A DNA stretch of 61,241 bases. Source: a bacterium (lineage in GTDB: Bacteria > Zixibacteria > MSB-5A5 > WJJR01). Shown one piece after another: positions 7,173 to 15,517 of this stretch. Numbering within the stretch: the first letter of the stretch is position 1; each line of letters begins with the position of its first letter. Where the stretch lies: contig JAKAKI010000016.1 in assembly GCA_021813505.1 (NCBI GenBank), positions 1-61,241 on the forward strand. The letters are read 5' to 3'. Under the pieces are notes generated by a model. That model did not search any database. It saw only the letters and a list, made by a program, of their open reading frames with translations, and had not been told where the DNA came from. A program made the translations under genes and the position numbers.

Positions 7173-8681
7173 GTGATCTTGAGCGCACAACGTGCCGTCC
7201 GATTGAATTTCAGGCCGATCCTTGCGGCCGGATTATTGGCGTTGGTGGGTATCGTCCTTGGCTGCCGTGCCGAGAATGCGAAACCGCCCCCATCCGCGGC
7301 CCAGACCGATGCCACAGTGAATTCCCGCCATGATGCAGTGGCGCAGCCGTTGTCATCGGTGCTCACCGCGCAACGGTGGGGTTTCGCCGATGTCGCGGCA
7401 AGGGTCACCCCGGCCGTGGTGAACGTCTTCTCGGCGCGCACGGTGGTCACGCGTGAGCGCGTCAACTCACCATTCTGGTCAGACCCGTTCTTCGATTTCT
7501 TCGGGCAGCGCTATTACTCGGTGCCACGGGAACGTCGGGAGACGTCGTTGGGCTCGGGCGTGATTGTGGACAATTCGGGAATCGTGCTGACCAATAACCA
7601 CGTGATCGAGGGTGCGCAGGAGATTCAGGTGGCCCTGGCGGACGGCCGCAAGTTCACGGCGAAGCTGCTCGGCACGGATCCCGCCACCGACGTCGCCGTG
7701 CTGAAGATCAAGGCCGACAGCCTGCCGGTCATTCCGATGGGCAATTCCGACTCGGCGCGGATCGGCGACGTGGTGCTGGCGATCGGCAATCCGTTCGGAA
7801 TCGGCCAGACGGTGACGATGGGGATTATCTCAGCGACGGGACGCTCCGACGTCGGCATTGTCGATTACGAGAACTTCATCCAGACCGATGCCGCGATCAA
7901 TCCCGGCAATTCGGGCGGCGCGCTGGTCGATGTCTCCGGCAGTCTGATCGGGATCAACACGGCCATCTTCTCGCGGTCGGGAGGATACCAGGGAATCGGA
8001 TTTGCGGTCCCGGTGAACATGGCGCGCACGGTCATGCAGAGTATTGTGAGCACCGGTGCGGTGGCCCGCGGCTCGTTGGGCATGTCGTTTCAGGACATTA
8101 ACGAGAGCATTCAGACCGCGTTTGGCCTGGAGGGTCCGGGTGGCGCACTGGTCAACGAAGTCACGCCCAATGGTCCGGCGGACAAAGCCGGGATCGGCCG
8201 TGGCGACGTGATCACCGAATTCAACGGCGAGAAAATCACCGATGCCACCGATCTGCGGAGACGAATCGCGCTGACACCGGTCGGGAACATGGTCGATGTG
8301 ACCTACAAGCACGGGGGGAACGCGGCCACCGCGAAACTGAAGGTCGCGCAGTTGATGACGGAATACACCTACCTCTCGGCGAACTCAAAACAGTGGGTGA
8401 GTCCGATTGAGGGCGTGGTGGTGGAGACGCTGGACCGGCACACCGCCGAGCGGCTGGGATTGCGTCCGGACGCTCAGGGAGTGATCATCAAGGATATCGT
8501 TGACCGGTCGCCGGCATCCTACTCGGGACTGCGGGTCGGTGACATCCTTTTGGAAATCAACCGGGAGCAGGTGCAGTCTGTCGACGATTTCAAAAACCTG
8601 GTCAGCCGATTCGAGGGAAAGACGCTGATCCTTCTGGTCTCACGCGGCGGACGGCTGTATTACCTGTCACTTGCCGCCTGA
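7173..8681 (+). CDS. HtrA/DegP-family serine protease, lipoprotein
   Basis: A 502-residue protein if started at GTG 7173, which has TGGAG 8 bases upstream and gives a clean signal peptide ending in the lipobox IVLGC (Cys31). The longer open frame starts at 7104 just after the -10 box and is unlikely. The trypsin-like domain carries His143 (TNNHV), Asp173 (ATDVAVL) and Ser247 (NPGNSGGAL). Two PDZ domains follow: one near 285-375 (GPADKAGIGRGDVITEFNG) and one near 400-500 (SPASYSGLRVGDILLEIN). Expected role: periplasmic quality-control protease and chaperone, here likely membrane-tethered by lipidation, which differs from soluble E. coli DegP. It begins a co-directional series with the lipoprotein gene 49 bases downstream. 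Confidence 0.92.
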   Translation: MILSAQRAVRLNFRPILAAGLLALVGIVLGCRAENAKPPPSAAQTDATVNSRHDAVAQPLSSVLTAQRWGFADVAARVTPAVVNVFSARTVVTRERVNSPFWSDPFFDFFGQRYYSVPRERRETSLGSGVIVDNSGIVLTNNHVIEGAQEIQVALADGRKFTAKLLGTDPATDVAVLKIKADSLPVIPMGNSDSARIGDVVLAIGNPFGIGQTVTMGIISATGRSDVGIVDYENFIQTDAAINPGNSGGALVDVSGSLIGINTAIFSRSGGYQGIGFAVPVNMARTVMQSIVSTGAVARGSLGMSFQDINESIQTAFGLEGPGGALVNEVTPNGPADKAGIGRGDVITEFNGEKITDATDLRRRIALTPVGNMVDVTYKHGGNAATAKLKVAQLMTEYTYLSANSKQWVSPIEGVVVETLDRHTAERLGLRPDAQGVIIKDIVDRSPASYSGLRVGDILLEINREQVQSVDDFKNLVSRFEGKTLILLVSRGGRLYYLSLAA

Positions 8682-8730
8682 GAATTGGCGATTGATGCAA
8701 GACATTGAATGGAATCGAAGGAGAAGAATT

Positions 8731-9375
8731 GTGAATTGTAATCGGGCAACGTTGTGCATGACAGTAATTGGCGCCGCTCTGATTGCCATTGGATGCAATC
8801 GTACGGAAACGCCAGGCGCCGGGGAGGCCAAGCCGGTGGCGCAGGCACCGGCGAATTCGGCGGCGGTCCCCCCTTCGACCGGGCTGGAATCGGCGGCATG
8901 GATTGCCGCGAGCCGGAGCTGGCAGGACACGTTGCGCTGGAACTTCGACTCGGCATTCGAGCATCGTCAGGATGGATTGCTGATGCGTTTGCGGATGATC
9001 GCGGCACAGGATTTCATTCCCGGGGAGTACAAGGACACGCACCCGTTGCAGTGTATCGTGAACCTCACGCTTCGCCCCATTCCGGAATGGCCGCTGGCGC
9101 GCGGATTGTCCATCGATTCCGTGATCTTCCATGACCCCATTCGGAATAAGACATTCCCGTCGCTGCCGATCATGGCGGCGGAACGGATCTACGAGAGCCA
9201 AACCGTTCGGACGCGATTTCTGAATGCGATGAGCAAACCTTATGTCCCGACATTGACTGAGAATCAGCTTTTGCATCCGACACTCTACCTGCACTGGGAC
9301 AAACGCGTGATTATTGCGGCCCTGCCGCCAATCCCGGTCGGCTTTCTCCGCGAGGCAGCGAAACCCATCGAGTAA
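8731..9375 (+). CDS. Hypothetical lipoprotein
   Basis: A 214-residue protein started at GTG 8731, which follows AAGGAGA by 6 bases. It yields a short leader with hydrophobic core TVIGAALIAIGC and lipidated Cys19. A Pro/Ala-rich linker (about 25-55) precedes a domain of about 150 residues with WQDTLRWNFDSAFEHRQDGL and LHWDKRVIIAALPPIP. No family recognised. It sits between the protease and the STAS-HTH gene (14-base gap), all co-directional, suggesting an envelope-linked signalling operon. Confidence 0.65.
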   Translation: MNCNRATLCMTVIGAALIAIGCNRTETPGAGEAKPVAQAPANSAAVPPSTGLESAAWIAASRSWQDTLRWNFDSAFEHRQDGLLMRLRMIAAQDFIPGEYKDTHPLQCIVNLTLRPIPEWPLARGLSIDSVIFHDPIRNKTFPSLPIMAAERIYESQTVRTRFLNAMSKPYVPTLTENQLLHPTLYLHWDKRVIIAALPPIPVGFLREAAKPIE

Positions 9376-9389
9376 CCACGGGACAATAC

Positions 9390-10073
9390 ATGGCTGATTC
9401 GCGCGATGGAAGACTCAAGGTTTCGCTGACGGCAGCGGGCACGCCTTCGGATGTGTATGTGGTCCGTCTGGACGGTGCGGTGGACACGCTGACCTCGTCG
9501 GAGGTTGACACGGTCCTGGCGTCGCTGATCACGCAGAAACGGCTGCGCATCGTGCTCGATCTGGCCGGGGTGGGTTATATCTCGTCGGCGGGCTGGGGGG
9601 TGTTCATCTCGCGGTTGCGTGAAATCCGCGAGGGGGGCGGCGATCTGAAGCTGGCGCGGATGACGCCGGATGTCCGGGAGATATACAGCCTGCTGGAATT
9701 CGAAGGGGTTCTCTCGCACTTCGACCGTCTGGACTCAGCTCAGGCGGCATTCAATGGCGGTAACGGACACTCCCACGAAGCGGTCGCACTGGCGAGTGCT
9801 GCGCCTGCGGCTCCCGCGCACTCGACGGCGAAACCGTTCACGAGCCCGCTTGGAATTCCGCTCCTGGATGCGGCGGTTCTGCAACTGGTTCTCGAGGATC
9901 CATTCTACAGTCTGGTTGAAATCAGGGCGCGTCTTGGGCAGCTTGGCCATGGGCCGGTTGGATATTGGACAATCTGGAATATCCTGCGTGCACATAAGCT
10001 GTTAAGCCGGCGGCGGCGTTTTCAATATTTCCGGCGTCACCAGGTCGGGATCGCATTGGTGCAATCACAATGA
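9390..10073 (+). CDS. STAS domain fused to a putative helix-turn-helix
   Basis: A 227-residue protein. Residues about 10-115 form a STAS domain (VYVVRLDGAVDTLTSSEVDT, then LRIVLDLAGVGYISSAGWGV), like SpoIIAA-type anti-sigma-factor antagonists. The Ser-Ser in ISSAGW is at the usual phosphorylation site. After an Ala-rich linker, residues about 150-220 (LDAAVLQLVLEDPFYSLVEI, then YWTIWNILRAHKLLSRRRRF) look like a winged helix-turn-helix, similar to those of transposase or integrase N-termini, with a basic tail. Its stop overlaps the start of the GGDEF gene (ATGA), so the two are translationally coupled. Inference: a STAS-controlled DNA-binding or partner-switch regulator working with the cyclase. 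Confidence 0.75.
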   Translation: MADSRDGRLKVSLTAAGTPSDVYVVRLDGAVDTLTSSEVDTVLASLITQKRLRIVLDLAGVGYISSAGWGVFISRLREIREGGGDLKLARMTPDVREIYSLLEFEGVLSHFDRLDSAQAAFNGGNGHSHEAVALASAAPAAPAHSTAKPFTSPLGIPLLDAAVLQLVLEDPFYSLVEIRARLGQLGHGPVGYWTIWNILRAHKLLSRRRRFQYFRRHQVGIALVQSQ

Positions 10074-11671
10074 GTCTGCTGCGTTTTAGATCGCGGCATC
10101 ACCTGCTCACCAACACCGGGGGGCGTCTCGCGCTCCAGACCGGGAAGTGTGAACACCCGTTGCCATCGGCGTTGCGGGAGTTAGTCGATGATGCCCTTCC
10201 CGGTTGCGGAGAAACCGAGTGGACAGCGCGGGTCGGCCGGGCGCTGGCACATTTCCCACCCGGAGCACTTCCCTATTTGTACCTGCTCCAACAGAGCCAG
10301 GCGCAACTCGTTTCACCTGGGATGGCGGCAAATGTTGAAACGAATGCGCCACCAGCCACGTTGCCTTTGAACCCACAGGCGCTCATGGCGGGAACGGCAC
10401 TCCCGTTGCAGGAATGTCTGGATATCGAATGGCCGGCGGGGGAACGCCGCGCCTCGCCGCGTGAATCGAAGTGGGTTCATCCGTTCTATAGCAAAGGCCG
10501 GTTGCTCGGATGCTGGATTGGCGCTATCGGCCCGGGTTGCGACGCTGCCGTACTCGAGCAGACGAAGGAGTTGGAGTATTGGATCGCGACCTCCTACGAA
10601 CTCACGGGACTCGCGGGTGCGGAGCTTGGCGGGCTGCCGGAGAATCCGATGCCGCTGGCGAAGTGGCTGTCGGCTGATTCGCTTCTTTCCCTCTGCGCGA
10701 TGGCCGCGCCCGATTTCCGCGAGGCACACGGGATGTCGCATTTGCTGATTGTGGCTCACGCCGGTGGATGGCCGCAGAAATGGGCGCTGACGCCTTGGGA
10801 TGAGCACTGGCGCGCGGTGGATCAATGGTATGCCGCCCGCACACGGGACCAGGTTCACCCACGGCCGGCTGCCGGCAAAGCGTGTCCGACAAAGTCCTCC
10901 CGATTGACGGACATTGATCTGGAATTGCAGCGGGCGGGGTTTCGCGCCGGGGCGTCGATTGAGACGGGGCGGAGCACATCGTACTGTGCGTTTTGGATTC
11001 GGGGGGAAGGAACCGGCCCATCGCATTTGGAGAATCCCGCCATTACTGCCGAATTAGACAGCGAACTTCTGGACGGGTATCTTTGGAAACAGTTTCAGGT
11101 GGCGCTGGGCAATATGGCGCGGCTGGAGTACCTGCGCGAGCTGTCCCACATCGACTCGATCACCGGTGTATTCAACCGGCGGTACTTCAACCTGCGACTC
11201 ACCGAGGAGACCAGCCGTGCCCGCCGTTTCGAGCGGCCGATGTCACTATTGGTATTCGATATCGATCACTTCAAGGAACTAAACGACTCGATGGGGCATC
11301 AGGCGGGCGACACGATCCTTCACCGCGTGGCCGAACATGTGCGTTGGACGGTGCGTTCGACGGATCTGCTTTGCCGGCTCAGCGGCGATGAATTTTGTAT
11401 TCTGATGTCCGATACCGATCTCGCCGATTGCCTGCGGCTTGGCGAACGATTGCAGCAATCACTCCGTCTCAAGCGATTCGCACCGGGCGCCGGGCTGGAG
11501 ACTGTTCCGGTTCAAATCTCAATCGGGGGAGCGGTGTTTCCGACGCATGCAACCGACGCCGAGACGATCCTGTGGTGTGCGGATATGGCGCTTTTGGAGG
11601 CCAAGCAACAGGGCCGCAACCGTTTTCTCCTCTATGAACCTTCGATGCGCAGCAACGGATGCGCCAAGTGA
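10070..11671 (+). CDS. GGDEF diguanylate cyclase with unknown sensor part
   Basis: A 533-residue protein. The C-terminal GGDEF domain (about 360-525) has HIDSITGVFNRRYFN, LVFDIDHFKELNDSMGH and the active-site variant S438-G-D-E-F442. This is close enough to GGDEF for activity, since the Asp/Glu residues are kept. An RSTD inhibitory I-site (429-432) lies five residues upstream. The first 330 residues have no transmembrane helix and may contain one or two GAF-like domains, but I cannot identify them. Likely product: cyclic di-GMP in the cytoplasm. It overlaps the STAS-HTH gene by 4 bases and the next gene by 13 bases. Confidence 0.88.
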   Translation: MSLLRFRSRHHLLTNTGGRLALQTGKCEHPLPSALRELVDDALPGCGETEWTARVGRALAHFPPGALPYLYLLQQSQAQLVSPGMAANVETNAPPATLPLNPQALMAGTALPLQECLDIEWPAGERRASPRESKWVHPFYSKGRLLGCWIGAIGPGCDAAVLEQTKELEYWIATSYELTGLAGAELGGLPENPMPLAKWLSADSLLSLCAMAAPDFREAHGMSHLLIVAHAGGWPQKWALTPWDEHWRAVDQWYAARTRDQVHPRPAAGKACPTKSSRLTDIDLELQRAGFRAGASIETGRSTSYCAFWIRGEGTGPSHLENPAITAELDSELLDGYLWKQFQVALGNMARLEYLRELSHIDSITGVFNRRYFNLRLTEETSRARRFERPMSLLVFDIDHFKELNDSMGHQAGDTILHRVAEHVRWTVRSTDLLCRLSGDEFCILMSDTDLADCLRLGERLQQSLRLKRFAPGAGLETVPVQISIGGAVFPTHATDAETILWCADMALLEAKQQGRNRFLLYEPSMRSNGCAK

Positions 11672-12558
11672 TCGGCCCCGCGAACCTGCCTACTGTGCCT
11701 TCAGATTCCCGCCCGCTTGATTCGCGGAGGATGACTGGCGTACTCACCTTCGATACATGCCCAGGCCTGGAGCCAGGGACACTTCTACCCAACGCGAATG
11801 ATGATTGGCTTCAACACATCCGCGAAGTGCTTGCGTTGCTTCGCCCACATGGAGGTAAGGCAACTTTCTTCCTCTGCGAACATGGCCTGTCTCAGGGCAC
11901 CGAGGGAATAGAGGCAATCGCGCGCGAGGGACATGAAATCGGGTTGCTGCGCTGCAATGGGGCCGACCGCCGGCGGGCGAGTGAGGACAACGAACTGGAC
12001 GCCATCAGTACTCTGCGAGCGACTCTCCAGCAGAAATCTGGCCAGATCATCACGGGATTTCGCGACAGTCTCTTCCCGTTGGAACATAGCGATCTGGCGC
12101 GATGGACCATGCTGGCCAATGCGGGATTCCAATACGACTCCTCGGTGATCCCGTATGAATCGGGGCCGGACCGGCAACTCTCCCTCCCCCGCTATCCCTT
12201 TCGCGTGGTGGTCGGTAGTGCCGGCGTCACGGAATGGCCGCTGACAACCGCAAAACTGTTCGGGAACTTGATTCCCTTGATTTGCACGCCTTCTGCTCAT
12301 TCGCTGCCGTACTGGTTTGTTCGCCGCGCGATTCAAGCGAACAATGAAGTTGGCTGGCCGGCGATGATTGTACTGGACGTTGCGGATCGGCGGGAATCGC
12401 TGATGAAGCTCTTGCAGAATTGCGCACTGGGAACTCTTGATGCGAATATTCGATGTCAGAAACCCGGGGAACTGACCACTGTACGGCTGAAAATGGAACG
12501 GGCCCCCAAACCGGTGAAACAACCGTGCGTAACTCAACAGGGTAAACCTGAACCGTGA
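11659..12558 (+). CDS. Degenerate NodB-type polysaccharide deacetylase
   Basis: A 299-residue protein aligned by eye to the NodB-fold deacetylases of the XrtA/PEP-CTERM type: LTFDTCPG, then GGKATFFLCEHG, GHEIGLLRCNG, GFRDSLF, NAGFQYDSSVIP, LPYWFVRRAI and PAMIVLDVADR. The fold markers are present, but the H-x3-H metal motif expected after GHEI is missing and the terminal LHPWE-type histidine is replaced by LDVAD. It is therefore probably not a metal-dependent deacetylase. The start is uncertain: ATG 11659 overlaps the cyclase gene, and ATG 11731 has a GGAGG placed too close. Possible roles are binding of a carbohydrate or a regulatory pseudo-enzyme. Confidence 0.65.
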   Translation: MRQVIGPANLPTVPSDSRPLDSRRMTGVLTFDTCPGLEPGTLLPNANDDWLQHIREVLALLRPHGGKATFFLCEHGLSQGTEGIEAIAREGHEIGLLRCNGADRRRASEDNELDAISTLRATLQQKSGQIITGFRDSLFPLEHSDLARWTMLANAGFQYDSSVIPYESGPDRQLSLPRYPFRVVVGSAGVTEWPLTTAKLFGNLIPLICTPSAHSLPYWFVRRAIQANNEVGWPAMIVLDVADRRESLMKLLQNCALGTLDANIRCQKPGELTTVRLKMERAPKPVKQPCVTQQGKPEP

Positions 12559-12586
12559 GGCCAGGGCTACTTGACGATCGAGGCAA

Positions 12587-13741
12587 ATGATGGCGGAATC
12601 GACACAACCCAGTACTGGCAGAATGGAAAGATCGGCCCCACCGACGCGCGCGCGTGTCGCGGCGGTTATGACCCGGCCGGCGACTGTGCTCGACGACTAC
12701 CGCCGGTTGCTGGATCTGGTGGGCGTGGTTGACGGGCTGAGCCGTGACACCGATACATTGCTCAAGCTAAACTTGTCCTGGACCAAGTACTTCCCGGCCT
12801 GCTCCTCGCAGCCGTGGCAGGTGGAGGGTGTGGTTAAGGCGCTCATCGACTACGGGTTTTCACGCGAGCGTCTGATTCCGATTGAGAATAAGACGGTTGT
12901 TACGAATCCGATCCAGGGGGCACAGAATAATCTGTGGCTTCCCATTCTGAAGAACTACGGCCTCACGTTCACGCCGCTGCCCGATGTCGAGTGGATTGTT
13001 TACAAGTTCAAATCAGATTTGCTCAAACTCAACGAGATTTTCCCCGAGGGCATCGAAATCCCCAAGATTTATCCGGGGAAACAGATTATCCACTTCCCCA
13101 CTGTCAAGACACACGGGCACTCGATCACCACCGGGGCAATAAAGAACGCGTTCGGCGGATTGCTGAAAGAGGTTCGGCACTACGCCCACAAGTACATTCA
13201 CGAGGTCATGGTCGACTTGATGTTGATGCAACGCGAGTTGCATCCCAAGGTGCTGGCCGTAATGGATGGAACAGTCTGCGGCGACGGGGCCGGACCCCGG
13301 ACCATGATACCGCGGGTCGGCAACGTGATTCTGGCGTCGTATGACTCGGTGGCGATCGATGCCATCGCGGCCAGGGTCATGGGTTTCGATCCACTTTCCA
13401 TTCCGTACTTGCGCATGTGCCAGGAACGTGGCCTGGGCGTGGCCGATCCGTCGGCGATTGACATCATCGGCGATGACATTGCCGCGATGAATCTTGGTTT
13501 CACGACGAAGCGCTCCCTGGTGATCTGGGGCGACCAGATGTTGCGCAAGGGGCCGTTGCGTTTCATGGAGAAGGCCGCCCTGCATTCGCCGCTGGTGGTC
13601 TGGGCGCCGTTTGCTTCGAACGTGTATCACGACTGGATGTGGTATCCGACGGTCGGGCAGAAGATCATTCGCGGCTTCATGCGCACAGAGTGGGGGCAGT
13701 TGTTTCAGTCGTACCGCACGAAGTTTGGGAGCGGGAAGTGA
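12587..13741 (+). CDS. DUF362-domain protein
   Basis: A 384-residue protein with the DUF362 hallmarks: KLNLSWTKYFPACSSQPWQVEGVVKAL near the start, GKQIIHFPTVKTHGHSITTGAIKNAFGGL in the middle, and AVMDGTVCGDGAGPR with DSVAIDAIAARVMGFDP in the second half. The family is often found with iron-sulfur or quinone-linked modules, but its biochemical role is not settled. No ferredoxin domain is fused here. The ATG at 12587 lies 28 bases after the previous stop; MTR at about residue 28 is an alternative. It is followed by the CoA-binding gene, 80 bases downstream. Confidence 0.75.
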   Translation: MMAESTQPSTGRMERSAPPTRARVAAVMTRPATVLDDYRRLLDLVGVVDGLSRDTDTLLKLNLSWTKYFPACSSQPWQVEGVVKALIDYGFSRERLIPIENKTVVTNPIQGAQNNLWLPILKNYGLTFTPLPDVEWIVYKFKSDLLKLNEIFPEGIEIPKIYPGKQIIHFPTVKTHGHSITTGAIKNAFGGLLKEVRHYAHKYIHEVMVDLMLMQRELHPKVLAVMDGTVCGDGAGPRTMIPRVGNVILASYDSVAIDAIAARVMGFDPLSIPYLRMCQERGLGVADPSAIDIIGDDIAAMNLGFTTKRSLVIWGDQMLRKGPLRFMEKAALHSPLVVWAPFASNVYHDWMWYPTVGQKIIRGFMRTEWGQLFQSYRTKFGSGK

Positions 13742-13821
13742 GTTTACTGAGCAGGGCACGCCGATCGAAGAGCGGGTGTCCAGTAGATCCTTTGTCCTTT
13801 GTCCCTAAACCGGGAGCCAAT

Positions 13822-14193
13822 ATGCCAACTGTCGCTATCATTGGAGCCTCGACAGACAGAAACAAGTACGGCAACAAAGCCGTTCGTGCTTATGTCCGGC
13901 AAGGCTGGACTGTTTATCCGGTCAATCCCAAGGCGGATTCCATCGAAGGCCTGAAGGCGTACCGCACAATTCTCGATGTTCCGCAACCGATAGACCGAGT
14001 CTCCGTCTATCTTCCTCCCGACGTGGGAATGACGGCGATTGAGAACATCGCCAAGGCAAAACCGGGGGAAGTCTTCCTGAATCCAGGTTCGGAATCACCG
14101 GATTTGATCGAGCGGGGCCAGGCGCTCGGACTCATGGTCATTGTCGCCTGTTCAATTGTTGATATCGGATTGACCCCCGCCCAGGTCGGTTGA
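13822..14193 (+). CDS. CoA-binding domain protein (YccU type)
   Basis: A 123-residue protein with a complete small Rossmann domain: VAIIGASTDRNKYGNKAVRAYVRQGW, then VYPVNPKADSIEGLKAY, DRVSVYLPPDVGM, VFLNPGSESPDLIERG and VIVACSIVD. This is the CoA_binding_2 family (E. coli YccU), a stand-alone relative of the succinyl-CoA synthetase alpha N-terminal domain. The exact ligand role is unknown. The open frame extends upstream into the end of the DUF362 gene, but the ATG at 13822, after GGGAGCC, matches the family's usual start. The next gene begins 25 bases later. Confidence 0.85.
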   Translation: MPTVAIIGASTDRNKYGNKAVRAYVRQGWTVYPVNPKADSIEGLKAYRTILDVPQPIDRVSVYLPPDVGMTAIENIAKAKPGEVFLNPGSESPDLIERGQALGLMVIVACSIVDIGLTPAQVG

Positions 14194-14218
14194 CCCGTTC
14201 CCAAGTTGGAGTACCTCC

Positions 14219-15403
14219 ATGTTGCCCTTTTCCCTGCAATGCGGCTGGTGTGGACGCGATTATCCCTCGGATGTACTTCAGGGTCTCTGTGTGGACTGCA
14301 AACGTCCTCTGGTGGCGAAGTACGATTTCACTCCGGCAGTCGGACGTCGCATTGGAGACGGGTTGAAATCGGGTCCGCGTTCGTTGTGGCGGTACCACGA
14401 TGTCCTCCCGCTGGCGGATTCGAAGAATATTCTCTCATTGGGAGAGGGAGGCGTACCGCTGAGCGATGCGCCGCGGCTGGCGTCACGGCTGGGGTTTCGC
14501 CAGGTGTTGATCAAAGACGAATCGCAAAATCCCACCGGCTCATTCAAGGCACGGGGAATGACGGTCGCGATCTCACGCGCCGTCGAATTGGGCGCAAAGC
14601 AGTTCTGCCTCCCGTCGGCTGGCAATGCCGCCGGGGCGGCGTCGGCCTATGCGGCATTGGCGGGGAACCGGATACGGGTTTACATGCCCGCAGATTCGGG
14701 TGATGCATTTTTTGCTGAGTGCCGGGGGTACGGCGCTGAAGTCTTCGCGGTCGAGGGCACGATCGCCGATTGCGGACGCCGGATGGCCGCGGAGTGCAGC
14801 CCATCGGAGTGGTTTGATCTTTCGACTCTCAAGGAACCGTACCGGCTCGAAGGCAAGAAGACGATGGGGTACGAGTTGTTTGAGGATCTTGGTGGACAGC
14901 TCCCTGATGTGATCATCTATCCGACTGGCGGTGGAACAGGGTTGATTGGAATGTGGAAAGCCTTCGGTGAGATGCAGCAGTTGGGCTGGATCGATGGGCG
15001 TCGTCCGCGGATGATCAGTGTCCAGACGACGGGATGCGCGCCAATCGTGGGCGCATTCGAGCGCGGGGCCGAGACCGCAGAACCGGTAGCCAATCCTCAC
15101 ACAGCCGCCCTGGGACTTCGCGTCCCTGGTGCAGTGGGGGATTTCTTGATTCTGCGCGCGATTCGCGAGTCGGGAGGCTGTGCGGAGGCTGTCACCGAAG
15201 CTGAGTGGGCCGCAGGTCAGTCATGGTTGGCGAGTGATGTCGGCTTGTTTGCGTCGCCGGAGGGCGGAGCCGCGGTGATCGCGACGAAGAAGCTTCTGGA
15301 CAAGAAAATCCTCTCCCCAGACGAGAAGATCGTGATCTTCAATACCGGTTCTGGCTTTAAGTACCCACCTTCGACGTGGCCACGGGGCACAACCACGGCG
15401 TAG
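14219..15403 (+). CDS. thrC: Threonine synthase with N-terminal zinc ribbon
   Basis: A 394-residue PLP enzyme of the fold-II group. The N-terminus has Cys8-x2-Cys11 and Cys24-x2-Cys27, a rubredoxin-like ribbon found in many threonine synthases of this type. LGEGGVPLSDAPRLASRLG and KDESQNPTGSFKARGM follow, with Lys110 as the PLP lysine. SAGNAAGAASAYAALAG and the glycine-rich YPTGGGTGLIGMWKAF bind the cofactor phosphate. It converts O-phosphohomoserine to threonine in the cytoplasm. Related homologues such as diaminopropionate ammonia-lyase are less likely because of the ribbon and the PTGSFK motif. No other threonine-pathway genes lie nearby. Confidence 0.85.
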   Translation: MLPFSLQCGWCGRDYPSDVLQGLCVDCKRPLVAKYDFTPAVGRRIGDGLKSGPRSLWRYHDVLPLADSKNILSLGEGGVPLSDAPRLASRLGFRQVLIKDESQNPTGSFKARGMTVAISRAVELGAKQFCLPSAGNAAGAASAYAALAGNRIRVYMPADSGDAFFAECRGYGAEVFAVEGTIADCGRRMAAECSPSEWFDLSTLKEPYRLEGKKTMGYELFEDLGGQLPDVIIYPTGGGTGLIGMWKAFGEMQQLGWIDGRRPRMISVQTTGCAPIVGAFERGAETAEPVANPHTAALGLRVPGAVGDFLILRAIRESGGCAEAVTEAEWAAGQSWLASDVGLFASPEGGAAVIATKKLLDKKILSPDEKIVIFNTGSGFKYPPSTWPRGTTTA

Positions 15404-15517
15404 AGTCTCTATCCCGTTTCAGGTTCAAGATCATCCCCTGCCTATCAACTTAGGCCGGTTTACCGTCGATAATCCTGCTATGGGGTGGCCCGGAGCTAAC
15501 CGGGCGCAATAAGGGTT

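Noticed and set aside
11659-12558. Active chitin/peptidoglycan deacetylase call
   Set aside because: The H-x3-H metal motif and the C-terminal catalytic histidine of the family are missing.
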